Shown here piece after piece: positions 49,218 to 57,269 of a stretch of 64,000 nucleotides of DNA. The DNA lies in the NCBI GenBank assembly GCA_934589225.1, contig CAKTNS010000001.1:186001-250000 (forward strand), read 5' to 3'. Position 1 is the first letter of the stretch, and every line of letters starts with the position of its first letter. Below the pieces are notes generated by a model that searched no databases, was not told the DNA's origin, and saw only the letters and a program-made list of their open reading frames with translations. Origin of the DNA: an uncultured Oscillospiraceae bacterium (GTDB lineage: Bacteria > Bacillota > Clostridia > Oscillospirales > Oscillospiraceae). The position numbers and the translations under genes were made by a program.

Positions 49218-50681
49218 ATGTTTTCAAAGCTGCTTACTTTTATTAGGACGGTGATTCACAAATTGATTCCCTACAACACGATTGAATCAGTCGAAAAGAT
49301 TGAAACCCCGTTGTCCAGTGAAATGGCAACGGCACTGGATAAGTGGTATGACATGTACCGGGACAAGTCCCCATGGCTCGCCGCCCCCGGCATGAAATCC
49401 CTTGCGCTAGCTCCGTTCGTGTGTTCTGAAATTGCTCGGCAGGTCACACTTGAAATGAAATGGAACATCACCGGGAAAGGAAAAGTCAATAAAGACGGCG
49501 ATCCCGTTATGAATCCCCGGGCTGAATACCTCACCAACGAATTTCAGAAGTGCGTGGACAAGCTGCGAGAAAAATTGGAGCAGGGATGCGCCGCAGGCGG
49601 CATGGTCATTAAGCCCTATGTTAAGGGCGAGCACATCTATTTTGACTGGACCATGGATTGGTCTCTGTACCCTATCGCTTTCGACGACGACGGGATGCTG
49701 AGTGATGTCATTTTTCGGGATACCTACACCGAGGGCAAAACCATTTATTCTCGCCTTGAACGCCATACCAGGGAGGGAAATAATGTAAAAATCACTCAGA
49801 GGGCATTCAAGTCTACATTGCGTGATACCATCGGAACCGAAGTCCCGTTGTCTGCCGTCCCGAGTTGGAAAGACCTTCCCCCTGAGGCTACAGTAACGGC
49901 TGCTGACGGGCAATTATTCGGCTGGTATCGTGTGGCATCCGCAAACCATGTCGATGTAGACAGCCCCATGGGGGCTTCCGTGTTTGCCAAGGCTTGTGAT
50001 GCTATCCGTGATGCGGATGAACAGTATTCCCGGCTCATGTGGGAGTTCGAGGGATCTGAACTGGCTATCGATGTAGACCCTACCGTTCTGCGGCCTAAAA
50101 AAGGCGAAAACGGAAAGGAAGAAATGCCCCGGCTGAATGAGCGGCTTTTCCGGGCGGTTGATCGTGGTACAGATGACAGTTATGACATTTTCTCTCCTGC
50201 TATTCGGGACACGTCCTTGATTAATGGTCTGAATCAGGTCTTGACCCGTGTCGAGGATCTGTGCGGACTTGCACGGGGCACTTTGACAGAAGCTCCCGCC
50301 GTGGCCCGTACCGCCACAGAACTGAACATCCTGAAAAACCGCTCTTACGCTACTATCGCAGACAATCAGAAACGCCTTGAAGTTTGCCTCCGGGAAGTCA
50401 TTCATGCGATGGATAGGTATGCTACCATCTACAAGCTGGCTCCAGAGGGTGAGTACGAGGTATCTTTCGAGTGGGACGATAGCATTATCACCGATACCGA
50501 TCAGCAGCTCAATGAGCGGCTGACCCTGTTAAATGCCAATATCGCGTCCAGGGCAGAAATCCGGGAATGGTATTACGGTGAAACCCCGTCTCAGGCAAAA
50601 GCCGCTATTGCCGCTGCCGATGAGGAGCGAATGAATCTTATGCTGGGCATGGAAAAATTCATGCCCCAAGTTACCCCCTGA
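49218..50681 (+). CDS. Phage portal protein (SPP1-like)
   Basis: A 487-residue portal, the dodecameric ring at the packaging vertex. It begins FSKLLTFIRTVIHKLIPYNTIESVEKI and has the family order of an alpha/beta wing (AEYLTNEFQKCVDKLREKLEQGCAAGGMVIKPYV), a crown/stem region around SLINGLNQVLTRVEDLCGLARGTLTEAPAVARTATE and a C-terminal helical part rich in acidic residues. The ATG at 49218 has GGGAGG upstream. It is first gene of the head module after the accessory cassette. Confidence 0.92.
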   Translation: MFSKLLTFIRTVIHKLIPYNTIESVEKIETPLSSEMATALDKWYDMYRDKSPWLAAPGMKSLALAPFVCSEIARQVTLEMKWNITGKGKVNKDGDPVMNPRAEYLTNEFQKCVDKLREKLEQGCAAGGMVIKPYVKGEHIYFDWTMDWSLYPIAFDDDGMLSDVIFRDTYTEGKTIYSRLERHTREGNNVKITQRAFKSTLRDTIGTEVPLSAVPSWKDLPPEATVTAADGQLFGWYRVASANHVDVDSPMGASVFAKACDAIRDADEQYSRLMWEFEGSELAIDVDPTVLRPKKGENGKEEMPRLNERLFRAVDRGTDDSYDIFSPAIRDTSLINGLNQVLTRVEDLCGLARGTLTEAPAVARTATELNILKNRSYATIADNQKRLEVCLREVIHAMDRYATIYKLAPEGEYEVSFEWDDSIITDTDQQLNERLTLLNANIASRAEIREWYYGETPSQAKAAIAAADEERMNLMLGMEKFMPQVTP

Positions 50682-50698
50682 TATGGAGGTGGTAAAAG

Positions 50699-51877
50699 GT
50701 GGCAATTGATGAATTGAATCAGCAGATGTCTGAGAAAGACATGGAAAACGCAATTTCCCGTGTTATGTCTCGTATTGATGCTGTTAATACTCTCTATATC
50801 CAGAAAATCGCCACCCAAGTTAAGAAAATCGGGGAATTATCACAGTCGAATATTAATCGGCTTGTGATAATGTCCGAAATGAATGCCAATATTGCAGAAA
50901 TCACCTTGCGGCTTCAACTTGCAACAGGACTAAATGTTCGGGATTTGTATAGCGTATTTAATCAAGCCTTGAACGATGCTTACACTGACCCCCGATTTTC
51001 TGTCTACCTCCAAGATCACCCAATGACTGCTCAATCTAAAGAGCGTTTGAACAACTATGCCCGCTTGATTAGTGTTCAGACGGCGCAGAGCATGGTCAAC
51101 TATTCCAATACTACCGCTGTTTCTTCCACATACAAGGATGTAGTGGACAAGGCGATCATCGCCGTATCTACGGGCATCGGAGACTATAAATCCGTTATGC
51201 GTGGAGCTATCCAAGAACTAGGCAGCAACGGGCTACAGGTCAACTACGCAAGCGGCTATCACCGTCGCTTAGATTCTGCTATTCGACAGAACATCATCAA
51301 TGGGGCCAACCAGTTGGCTCAGAACGCATCTTTGCTTATGGGTGAGGAGTTAGGCTATGATGCAGTAGAACTGTCAGCACACGCCCGCTCTGCACCTGAC
51401 CATGAACCTGTACAGGGCCGGGTGTTTCTCAAAAGTGAATTTGAGAAGATGCAAGCAGGATTTGACTTCGTAGACATAGATGGCCACCGATACGAGGGCT
51501 TTAAGCGACCTATCGGCGAGTGGAACTGTATGCACATTGCGATGGCATTCTCCACACAACATTCTGTCCGTCGATATACCGATAAGCAGTTGTCCGAATG
51601 GGCCGCTGCAAATGCCGCTGGATGCGAAATCAACGGAAAGCATTACTCCATTTATCAAGCCGTCCAGTTGATGCGCACTATGGAAACAGAAGTTCGCTGC
51701 CAAAAGGACGTGGCGATAGCCGCCGCCGCTGCGGGGGATGATGTCCTCCGTCAAAAATGTCAATTACGGATTGACAGTGCCGCCAAAAGCTACACGCGAG
51801 TAGCGCAGATTGCGGGGATCACGCCCCGGCGTGATCGGATGTCTGTTGAGGGCTTCCGAGCGATAAAAGTTCATTGA
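50699..51877 (+). CDS. Phage minor capsid protein (min_cap2/MuF-like)
   Basis: A 392-residue head protein starting at GTG with GGAGGTGGTAAAAG upstream. The N-terminal half is helical. The C-terminal half shows the min_cap2/MuF-type features VELSAHARSAPDHEPVQGRVF and KRPIGEWNCMHIAMAFSTQHSVRRYT, with conserved Cys and His. It follows the portal, the usual place. It likely occupies the portal vertex or head interior. Confidence 0.88.
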   Translation: MAIDELNQQMSEKDMENAISRVMSRIDAVNTLYIQKIATQVKKIGELSQSNINRLVIMSEMNANIAEITLRLQLATGLNVRDLYSVFNQALNDAYTDPRFSVYLQDHPMTAQSKERLNNYARLISVQTAQSMVNYSNTTAVSSTYKDVVDKAIIAVSTGIGDYKSVMRGAIQELGSNGLQVNYASGYHRRLDSAIRQNIINGANQLAQNASLLMGEELGYDAVELSAHARSAPDHEPVQGRVFLKSEFEKMQAGFDFVDIDGHRYEGFKRPIGEWNCMHIAMAFSTQHSVRRYTDKQLSEWAAANAAGCEINGKHYSIYQAVQLMRTMETEVRCQKDVAIAAAAAGDDVLRQKCQLRIDSAAKSYTRVAQIAGITPRRDRMSVEGFRAIKVH

Positions 51878-51883
51878 TTTACA

Positions 51884-51910
51884 GCCTCCTGATTTCAGGG
51901 GGCTTTTTTA
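51884..51910 (+). terminator. Terminator between minor capsid and scaffold genes
   Basis: AGCC-CCTG pairs with CAGG-GGCT around ATTT, with one mismatch, followed by TTTTTT. The stretch 51911-52051 holds no supported gene. Confidence 0.8.
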
Positions 51911-52051
51911 ATACCTAAATTCGGTATTAGAGGGGTCGCTCCCCTTTGATATAAACCCTTCCCGGCGTTGCAGGGATATAAATGCGACGGCATCCCGCCC
52001 GCAGAGTGGCTGCGGATATATAAGCTAAATCTAGGATGGCTAGGAGTTCGT

Positions 52052-52693
52052 ATGGAATTTTTGAAGAAGCTGTTCGCTGAGGGCGAGGCCCTCACCTATG
52101 AGCAGTTGCAGCAAAAGGCCACTGCTGCAAAGCTCAACATCGTGGATCTGTCTGACGGTAAGTATGTCAGTCAGGTCAAGTACAAGGCCGCTACAGATCA
52201 GGTCGCTGATTTGCAGGGGCAACTCGCTGCACGTGACACGGATCTGACTGATCTCCAGACCAAGCTCACTGCGGCTCAGGCTGACGCAAGCAAGCTGCCC
52301 GACACTCAGGCTGCTTTGACTGCCTTGCAGACCAAGTATACCACCGATCAGGCTACTTGGCAGGAAAAGGTGCAGAAGCAGATGTATGAGTTCCAAGTTC
52401 GGGAAAAAGCCGGAGCAATCAAGTTCACCTCCGCTGCTGCTAAGCGAGATTTCATTTCTCAGGCTATCGGCAAAGATTTTAAGCAGGACGGTGAAAAGCT
52501 GCTGGGCTTTGATGAGTTCGTGACGAGCTACACGGCAGATAACCCCGGTGCAATCAGTGTCCCTGATCCTGAGCCTGATGACAACAAGGAACCCCCCAGA
52601 ATTGTCTTGCCTAAGGGCAAGCCCGAATCCAGCGATAAGGCTGTGTTCGGTTTCAACTTCAATGGCGTTCGCCCCCGTCCCAAGGAGGACTGA
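52052..52693 (+). CDS. Phage scaffolding protein (GP20-like)
   Basis: A 213-residue scaffold. It begins MEFLKKLFAEGEALTYEQL, then forms a long coiled coil (residues about 45-125: VADLQGQLAARDTDLTDLQTKL...). The C-terminal part is basic/proline-rich, ending FNFNGVRPRPKED. TAGGAG precedes the ATG. Directly before the capsid gene, it directs procapsid assembly and then leaves. Confidence 0.88.
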   Translation: MEFLKKLFAEGEALTYEQLQQKATAAKLNIVDLSDGKYVSQVKYKAATDQVADLQGQLAARDTDLTDLQTKLTAAQADASKLPDTQAALTALQTKYTTDQATWQEKVQKQMYEFQVREKAGAIKFTSAAAKRDFISQAIGKDFKQDGEKLLGFDEFVTSYTADNPGAISVPDPEPDDNKEPPRIVLPKGKPESSDKAVFGFNFNGVRPRPKED

Positions 52694-52732
52694 GGGCGGC
52701 GTTAAATTTTTTCACCGAAAGGAAAATGATAT

Positions 52733-53632
52733 ATGCCCAGTCCTATTAACTATGCGGCCTCTTACGCCCGTGAGCTGGCCAACGCTTATCCCTATGTGCT
52801 GAATTTCGGCGCACTGTACGCTACCCCCAACAATGGCCGGTATCGGATGGGTGAAGATGGCAAGACCATCTACATTCCCAATCTGTCTACCACTGGCCGT
52901 GTGGCGGCTGACCGTGATAGCATTGCTACCGCCGCCCGGAACTACGATAACGCATGGGAACCCAAGCAGCTGACCAACCAGCGCAAGTGGTCTACTCTGG
53001 TTCATCCTGCGGACATCGACCAGACCAATGAGGCCGCCTCCATCGCCAACATTACCCAGGTGTTCAACAACGAACAGAAGTTCCCCGAAATGGACGCTTA
53101 CTGCGTCTCTACCCTGTACACGCTCTGGACTGCGCAGAACCACACCGCCGACACCACTGCTCTGACCGCCGACAACATCTTGGCAGAGTTCGACGCTATG
53201 ATGTTGGCCATGGACAACGCAAGGGTGCCTGTCAATGGCCGTATTCTGTACTGCACCAATGAGGTCAAGACCATGCTCAAGCAGGCTACCGGTCTGTCCC
53301 GGAGCTTCGATGTGCAGTCCGGCAATACTGCCGTTAAGCGCAATGTGAACCGGCTGGATGAGGTTGAAATCGTCGGTGTACCCGCCACCCTGATGAAGAC
53401 CAAGTACGACTTCACCGAGGGCTGGAAGCCCGCTGAGGGTGCCGCACAGATTGACATGATGCTGGTCCATCCGACCTGCGTCATCACTCCTGTTTCTTAC
53501 CAGTATGCCCAGCTCGATCCCCCCTCTGCTGTAACTCAGGGCAAGTACCTGTACTACGAGGAATCCTTTGAAGACGTCTTCATTCTGAACAAGAAGTCCG
53601 ACGGCCTCCAGTTCCACGTTACAAACCCTTAA
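52733..53632 (+). CDS. Major capsid protein
   Basis: A 299-residue HK97-fold capsid candidate (MPSPINYAASYARELANAYPYVLNFG...). The N-terminus lacks a visible protease-type delta domain; a separate scaffold gene precedes it. Recognisable segments are DKTIYIPNLSTTGRV-like strands, HPADIDQTNEA and VHPTCVITPVSYQYAQLDPPS. Codon usage is strongly biased, as usual for a highly expressed protein. The last codons and stop form A AAC CCT TAA, a potential -1 frameshift site joining an Ig-like domain (see the next feature). AAAGGAAAATGATAT precedes the ATG. Confidence 0.92.
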   Translation: MPSPINYAASYARELANAYPYVLNFGALYATPNNGRYRMGEDGKTIYIPNLSTTGRVAADRDSIATAARNYDNAWEPKQLTNQRKWSTLVHPADIDQTNEAASIANITQVFNNEQKFPEMDAYCVSTLYTLWTAQNHTADTTALTADNILAEFDAMMLAMDNARVPVNGRILYCTNEVKTMLKQATGLSRSFDVQSGNTAVKRNVNRLDEVEIVGVPATLMKTKYDFTEGWKPAEGAAQIDMMLVHPTCVITPVSYQYAQLDPPSAVTQGKYLYYEESFEDVFILNKKSDGLQFHVTNP

Positions 53633-53901
53633 TTGCGGGTCTGTCTGCGCTGCGGATTGGCTCGCATCCTGTGGTTCCCGGATTTAATCCCGATGTAACC
53701 GCATATACAGCAGCAACTACGGATGCAACCAATACCATCAATGCCGCACCTGAGGATTCCAAATCCACCGTGACGCTGTATCTTGCGGGGAAACCTACGG
53801 CTTCCCCCGTAACTTGGGCTACGGGGGAAAATGAGCTGCGGATCGATGTCACAAGCGATGCTGGTGTCAAGAGCTACACCGTCATCGTCACCAAGTCCTG
53901 A
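53623..53901 (+). CDS. Putative -1 frameshift extension: Ig/cadherin-like domain on the capsid protein
   Basis: The heptamer A_AAC_CCT (53623-53629) sits in the capsid frame immediately before TAA and fits the X XXY YYZ pattern. A -1 slip bypasses the stop and adds 90 residues: LSALRIGSHPVVPGFNPDVTAYTAAT then a beta-rich run ending SYTVIVTKS, which has the strand order of a cadherin-like beta-sandwich. No ATG or ribosome site opens this frame; the only start-like codon is a GTG at 53671 without a Shine-Dalgarno, which would remove the first strand. Other phages make extended capsid proteins by frameshifting. Confidence 0.75.
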   Translation, partial: KPLIAGLSALRIGSHPVVPGFNPDVTAYTAATTDATNTINAAPEDSKSTVTLYLAGKPTASPVTWATGENELRIDVTSDAGVKSYTVIVTKS

Positions 53902-53918
53902 TCGATTGGAGGTAAAGC

Positions 53919-54308
53919 ATGGCGCACGATAAATATCTGACCTATGATGAATATGTAGATTTTGGCGGTACGCTGCCCGCGTCGGCATTTACCTTATTGG
54001 AGTTCAAAGCACGGAAGCGGATCGATTACCTGACCGCTTCCCGTGTTCAGAACATGGTGAAAGTTCCGAATGCGGTAAAGCTGTGTATGCTGTCGGTCAT
54101 GGAGCTGGACAGTGCCGCCGGTGCGGAAGCACAAGCCAAAAACCCCGTTGTGACCTCGTTTAATACTGACGGCTACTCCGAATCCTACGGCAAAACCCTG
54201 GGCGTTGAGGATGTAGAAAAAAGCATCACCACAATCATCAAAACCAACCTCTACGGGGAGCATGATGATTGTGGTGTCCCGCTTTTGTATCGGGGGGTGT
54301 GCGTATGA
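53919..54308 (+). CDS. Head-tail connector protein (adaptor)
   Basis: A 129-residue helical protein typical of the first connector after the capsid gene: YLTYDEYVDFGGTLPASAFTLLEFKARKRIDYLTASRVQN, then NAVKLCMLSVMELDSAAGAE and GYSESYGK. GGAGGTAAAGC precedes the ATG. Overlaps the next gene by four bases (ATGA). Confidence 0.82.
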   Translation: MAHDKYLTYDEYVDFGGTLPASAFTLLEFKARKRIDYLTASRVQNMVKVPNAVKLCMLSVMELDSAAGAEAQAKNPVVTSFNTDGYSESYGKTLGVEDVEKSITTIIKTNLYGEHDDCGVPLLYRGVCV

Positions 54309-54718
54309 GAATGAGGATGTGTGATAAAACCATCACGGTTTATAATGCGCATTTTAACCCCGAAACTGATCGGGACGAATACCCTGGTACTGTTATTTCC
54401 GGCGTATCCTGGTTTTGTGCCATCGAATCCACTGTAGATAAGGGGCTTCAAGCCGCAGATAAGTTTACGGTCAGAATCCCCGCGGATGCGAATTTTAGCG
54501 GTAAAAGCTATGTCACACCCAAAGATTTTCAAAAGGCCGCAAATACAACGGGGCTATTTACGCTACAAAATGGTGACATCATCGTTTATGGTGCCGCACC
54601 TGTGGAGGGCATGACCCCCGCAGTGCTGAAACGAGACTATGATTTTTTCACTGTTTTAGGCGTTACGGATAACCGCCGAACTGTTTGCGGCCCACACTGG
54701 AAAGTGGTGGGATCGTGA
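54305..54718 (+). CDS. Head-closure-type phage protein
   Basis: A 137-residue beta-rich protein (CDKTITVYNAHFNPETDRDEYPGTVISGVSW...). Position between the connector and the minor capsid/tail component genes fits the head-completion slot. The ATG overlaps the preceding stop, and its own stop overlaps the next GTG start (GTGA). No domain name is certain. Confidence 0.7.
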   Translation: MRMRMCDKTITVYNAHFNPETDRDEYPGTVISGVSWFCAIESTVDKGLQAADKFTVRIPADANFSGKSYVTPKDFQKAANTTGLFTLQNGDIIVYGAAPVEGMTPAVLKRDYDFFTVLGVTDNRRTVCGPHWKVVGS

Positions 54719-55176
54719 TCGAGCTTAAAATCAAAAAGGTTTTTTTGCCTCGTGACGAGCAGGAGCTATTGCGTAGATTCAACTTGGAAAGTGGTGGAAA
54801 AGTACAGCAGGTTATCGATAAAGCCGTTATCGACTTTAATCTGCAATATGTTCCGTGGGAAACCGGCACTCTTGGGAAAAGCGCGTATACTGCTACACAA
54901 ATTGGTAGCGGAAAGGTCGTTTATCCCGGTCCATACGCTCGTTATCTTTATTACGGCGAAGTCTACGGCCCCAATATTCCTGTTTTTGAAGATGGATCTG
55001 GAGAGCCAACCCGCTTTTTCAGTCCACCCGGGCAAAAAAAGCACCCGACAGGCCGTGAACTCCGGTATGCGAAGGATTTGAACCCTCTCGCAGGATCGTA
55101 TTGGCTTGAGCGCATGAAAGCCGATCACCTTAACGATATTATCCAGGAGGCCAAAGATGCCGCAGGTACTAAATAG
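54715..55176 (+). CDS. Minor capsid / HK97 gp10-like protein
   Basis: A 153-residue protein from the GTG at 54715. It contains VQQVIDKAVIDFNLQYVPWETGTLGKSAYTATQIGSGKVVYPGPYARYLYYGEV, the VPxxTGxL...YARxxxxG pattern of gp10/minor-capsid proteins, and ends in an amphipathic helix. It overlaps both neighbours. Confidence 0.8.
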   Translation: MIELKIKKVFLPRDEQELLRRFNLESGGKVQQVIDKAVIDFNLQYVPWETGTLGKSAYTATQIGSGKVVYPGPYARYLYYGEVYGPNIPVFEDGSGEPTRFFSPPGQKKHPTGRELRYAKDLNPLAGSYWLERMKADHLNDIIQEAKDAAGTK

Positions 55177-55600
55177 TGCTCAGCAATTGCGGGCATGGCT
55201 TCGCACGTGTCCCGCATTGGCAAAAGGCAATCGCTTTCGGGTGGATTACCTTGCGGAAAATCCAACGGAATACGCGATTTATGCTGTTCCATCGCAGTTA
55301 AACTATCGGGAAAACGTCTTAGGCGAAATGATTCCGCTCCCCATTCAGACTGTTAATTATGTATTTGCCAGCAAAGAAAGCTACGGTGCAGATGTGGAGC
55401 AGAATTTAGCCAATCTCGGATTTTACGACGAGGTCGTGGCTTGGATTCAGGATCAAAACGCCCTTTTCCGTTTTCCCGAAATCACCGAGGGGAAGATTAC
55501 ATCAATCGTCCCGACGCTGACAGCGTACCCTATTGAAGTTGGCAGCAATGCGGCGCGTTATCAGATTCAGCTAAAAATTACTTACAAAAGGAGAGATTAA
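55157..55600 (+). CDS. Tail terminator-like protein
   Basis: A 147-residue protein (MPQVLNSAQQLRAWLRTCPAL...) with alternating strands and helices and the AFASKESYGADVEQN-like central region found in the gene just before the tail tube of this phage type. CAGGAGGCCAAAG precedes the ATG, inside the previous gene. Likely closes the tail tube at the head-proximal end; position is the main evidence. Confidence 0.7.
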   Translation: MPQVLNSAQQLRAWLRTCPALAKGNRFRVDYLAENPTEYAIYAVPSQLNYRENVLGEMIPLPIQTVNYVFASKESYGADVEQNLANLGFYDEVVAWIQDQNALFRFPEITEGKITSIVPTLTAYPIEVGSNAARYQIQLKITYKRRD

Positions 55601-55602
55601 GC

Positions 55603-56115
55603 GTGGCAAGACTTGACCGTAACAGAGGAATGTTCTTCGGTGCATGGAAGCCCAAAACGCCCGAAACCACGATTAAGTGGGAGGCTATCGGTAAGGACAA
55701 CGATGAGCTGGTTAAGGAACTCAACCCCGATACCGAAACCAGTAAGAATGTTCTGGGCGAGGCTACATTCACCCATTCCGGCTACGAAGTGGAGGTTGAT
55801 GTTGACCCCTACTACATGGACCCTGACCGGGCTATGTATGAGCATATGCTGGAATGCGCACAGCAGGAAAAGTACGGCGCGGAGGATCTGGTTGGTCTGT
55901 TCGCAGAAGCGTTCTTTACTGAGGTGAATGCAGAAACGCGGACTATGACCGGCTACTGCTATGTGCGTGACGCATGGTTTGTTCCCCAGTCCACGGGTGG
56001 TGACACCAAGGGCTATGCAATTCCGTACAAGATCAACCCTGTAGGAGCCATGACCAAGAAGAGCATTTCCTACGACATGGCCACCAACACAGCTACTATC
56101 ACCGACGCTGTGTGA
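55603..56115 (+). CDS. Major tail (tube) protein
   Basis: A 170-residue protein from a GTG with AAAGGAGAGATTAAGC upstream. The segments TFTHSGYEVEVDVDPYYMDPDRAMYEHMLECAQQ and GYCYVRDAWFVPQSTGGDTKGYAIPYKINPVG are typical of phage tube proteins in this position. The following strong terminator limits read-through, giving more tube protein than tape measure protein. Confidence 0.85.
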   Translation: MARLDRNRGMFFGAWKPKTPETTIKWEAIGKDNDELVKELNPDTETSKNVLGEATFTHSGYEVEVDVDPYYMDPDRAMYEHMLECAQQEKYGAEDLVGLFAEAFFTEVNAETRTMTGYCYVRDAWFVPQSTGGDTKGYAIPYKINPVGAMTKKSISYDMATNTATITDAV

Positions 56116-56138
56116 TAGTTCAAATCTATATCACATTT

Positions 56139-56167
56139 GGCGCGGGGTTACTCCCGCGCCTATTTTT
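56139..56167 (+). terminator. Terminator after the tail tube gene
   Basis: GGCGCGGG (56139-56146) pairs perfectly with CCCGCGCC (56153-56160), followed by TATTTTT. Confidence 0.9.
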
Positions 56168-56191
56168 CTGACATTTTTTGGAGGTAAACAT

Positions 56192-56707
56192 ATGAAAAGC
56201 GAGGGCAAAAAGGAATATAAAGCCGTTATTGATGACGGCACAAGAGAAATTCCTCTTGTGAACAAGTTCGGCAAGTTGATTTGCAAAATTTACATTCGTC
56301 CCGCAGACATTTCCATCCTCGATCGGTATGAGGGGCTGACCAAGGATTTTGCATCTCTGGTGGAGCCTCTGAAAAAGATGGAACTTAACGCCGATGGTAC
56401 CGCCGCATTTGAAAAAGATTGGCAGATTTTGAAAGGTGTGGAGGCCGAACTCAAGGATCGTATCAACGCTCTGTTTGATATGGAAGAAGCGGATGCCATC
56501 TTCGCCAAGAGAAATCCGTTTTCCAGTGTTGGCGGTAAATTCTTCTGTGAATCCGTCATCGAGGTTATTGGCGGCGTGATCTCCGAAGCCGTTGAGGACG
56601 AATTGAAACTCTCTCAGGAACGCACGGCAAAATATCTGGATGATATCCAGTCCAAGCCCCAGATTGAGGTGACTGAGTATGCTGGGACGACTCCCGCAGA
56701 CGGTTAA
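56192..56707 (+). CDS. Tail assembly chaperone
   Basis: A 171-residue protein (MKSEGKKEYKAVIDDGTREIPLVNKFGKLIC...) that occupies the first chaperone slot between tube and tape measure genes. The C-terminal part is helical and acidic. TTGGAGGTAAACAT precedes the ATG. Its end overlaps the Gp15-like gene by 29 bases, the arrangement in which other phages use frameshifting, but no slippery site is evident. Confidence 0.75.
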   Translation: MKSEGKKEYKAVIDDGTREIPLVNKFGKLICKIYIRPADISILDRYEGLTKDFASLVEPLKKMELNADGTAAFEKDWQILKGVEAELKDRINALFDMEEADAIFAKRNPFSSVGGKFFCESVIEVIGGVISEAVEDELKLSQERTAKYLDDIQSKPQIEVTEYAGTTPADG

Positions 56708-57269
56708 TGTACTCAACCATTCTTATAAAATCAGATCAGATTTTCGAGACATCCTAACCATCATTTCTGCGTACAACGATGATTCTTTGTCTGACAACGA
56801 AAAAGTGTTCGTGTGTTTGAAACGATTTTATGTCGATTTTTCAGATATGCCTAAAGACAAAGATACTTATACCGCAGCTTTGGAAGCGGCACATAAATTC
56901 ATCGAATGTAAACTATCCAGCGATAAAGCAGGGCCGCAGGTTATCAATTGGGAGAAAGATGAACAGATGATTTTTCCCGCTGTCAATAAAATTGCAGGAA
57001 TGGAAGTCCGCACAGTGTCTTATATGCATTGGTGGACATTCCTGGGCTACTTTATGGCGGTTGACCGAGATGATCTATGGGGTACGGTACTGACTGTTCG
57101 CCAGAAACGCGCCCTTGGTAAAAAGCTCGAACCCTATGAAAAAGACTTCTTGAAATCCAACCATGATTTGTGCGCTTTGGAGTTTGACGAAAAACGGCAG
57201 ACCCCCGAGGATGCACTCGAGGAGCTTTATCAAAAACTTCTACTGGAGGGAGGCGGTAAAAATGAGTGA
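56679..57269 (+). CDS. Gp15-family tail protein
   Basis: A 196-residue protein matching the bacteriophage Gp15 family: YKIRSDFRDILTIISAYNDDSLSDNEKVFVCLKRFY, then INWEKDEQMIFPAVNKIAGMEVRTVSYMHWWTFLGYFMAV. It is always next to the tape measure gene and is taken as the second tail chaperone. The start lies in the preceding gene, and the stop overlaps the tape measure start. Confidence 0.85.
   Translation: MLGRLPQTVNVLNHSYKIRSDFRDILTIISAYNDDSLSDNEKVFVCLKRFYVDFSDMPKDKDTYTAALEAAHKFIECKLSSDKAGPQVINWEKDEQMIFPAVNKIAGMEVRTVSYMHWWTFLGYFMAVDRDDLWGTVLTVRQKRALGKKLEPYEKDFLKSNHDLCALEFDEKRQTPEDALEELYQKLLLEGGGKNE

Noticed and set aside
56679..56707. Frameshift between the two tail chaperone genes
   Set aside because: The 29-base overlap invites the idea, but I find no slippery heptamer, and the second gene has its own ATG.
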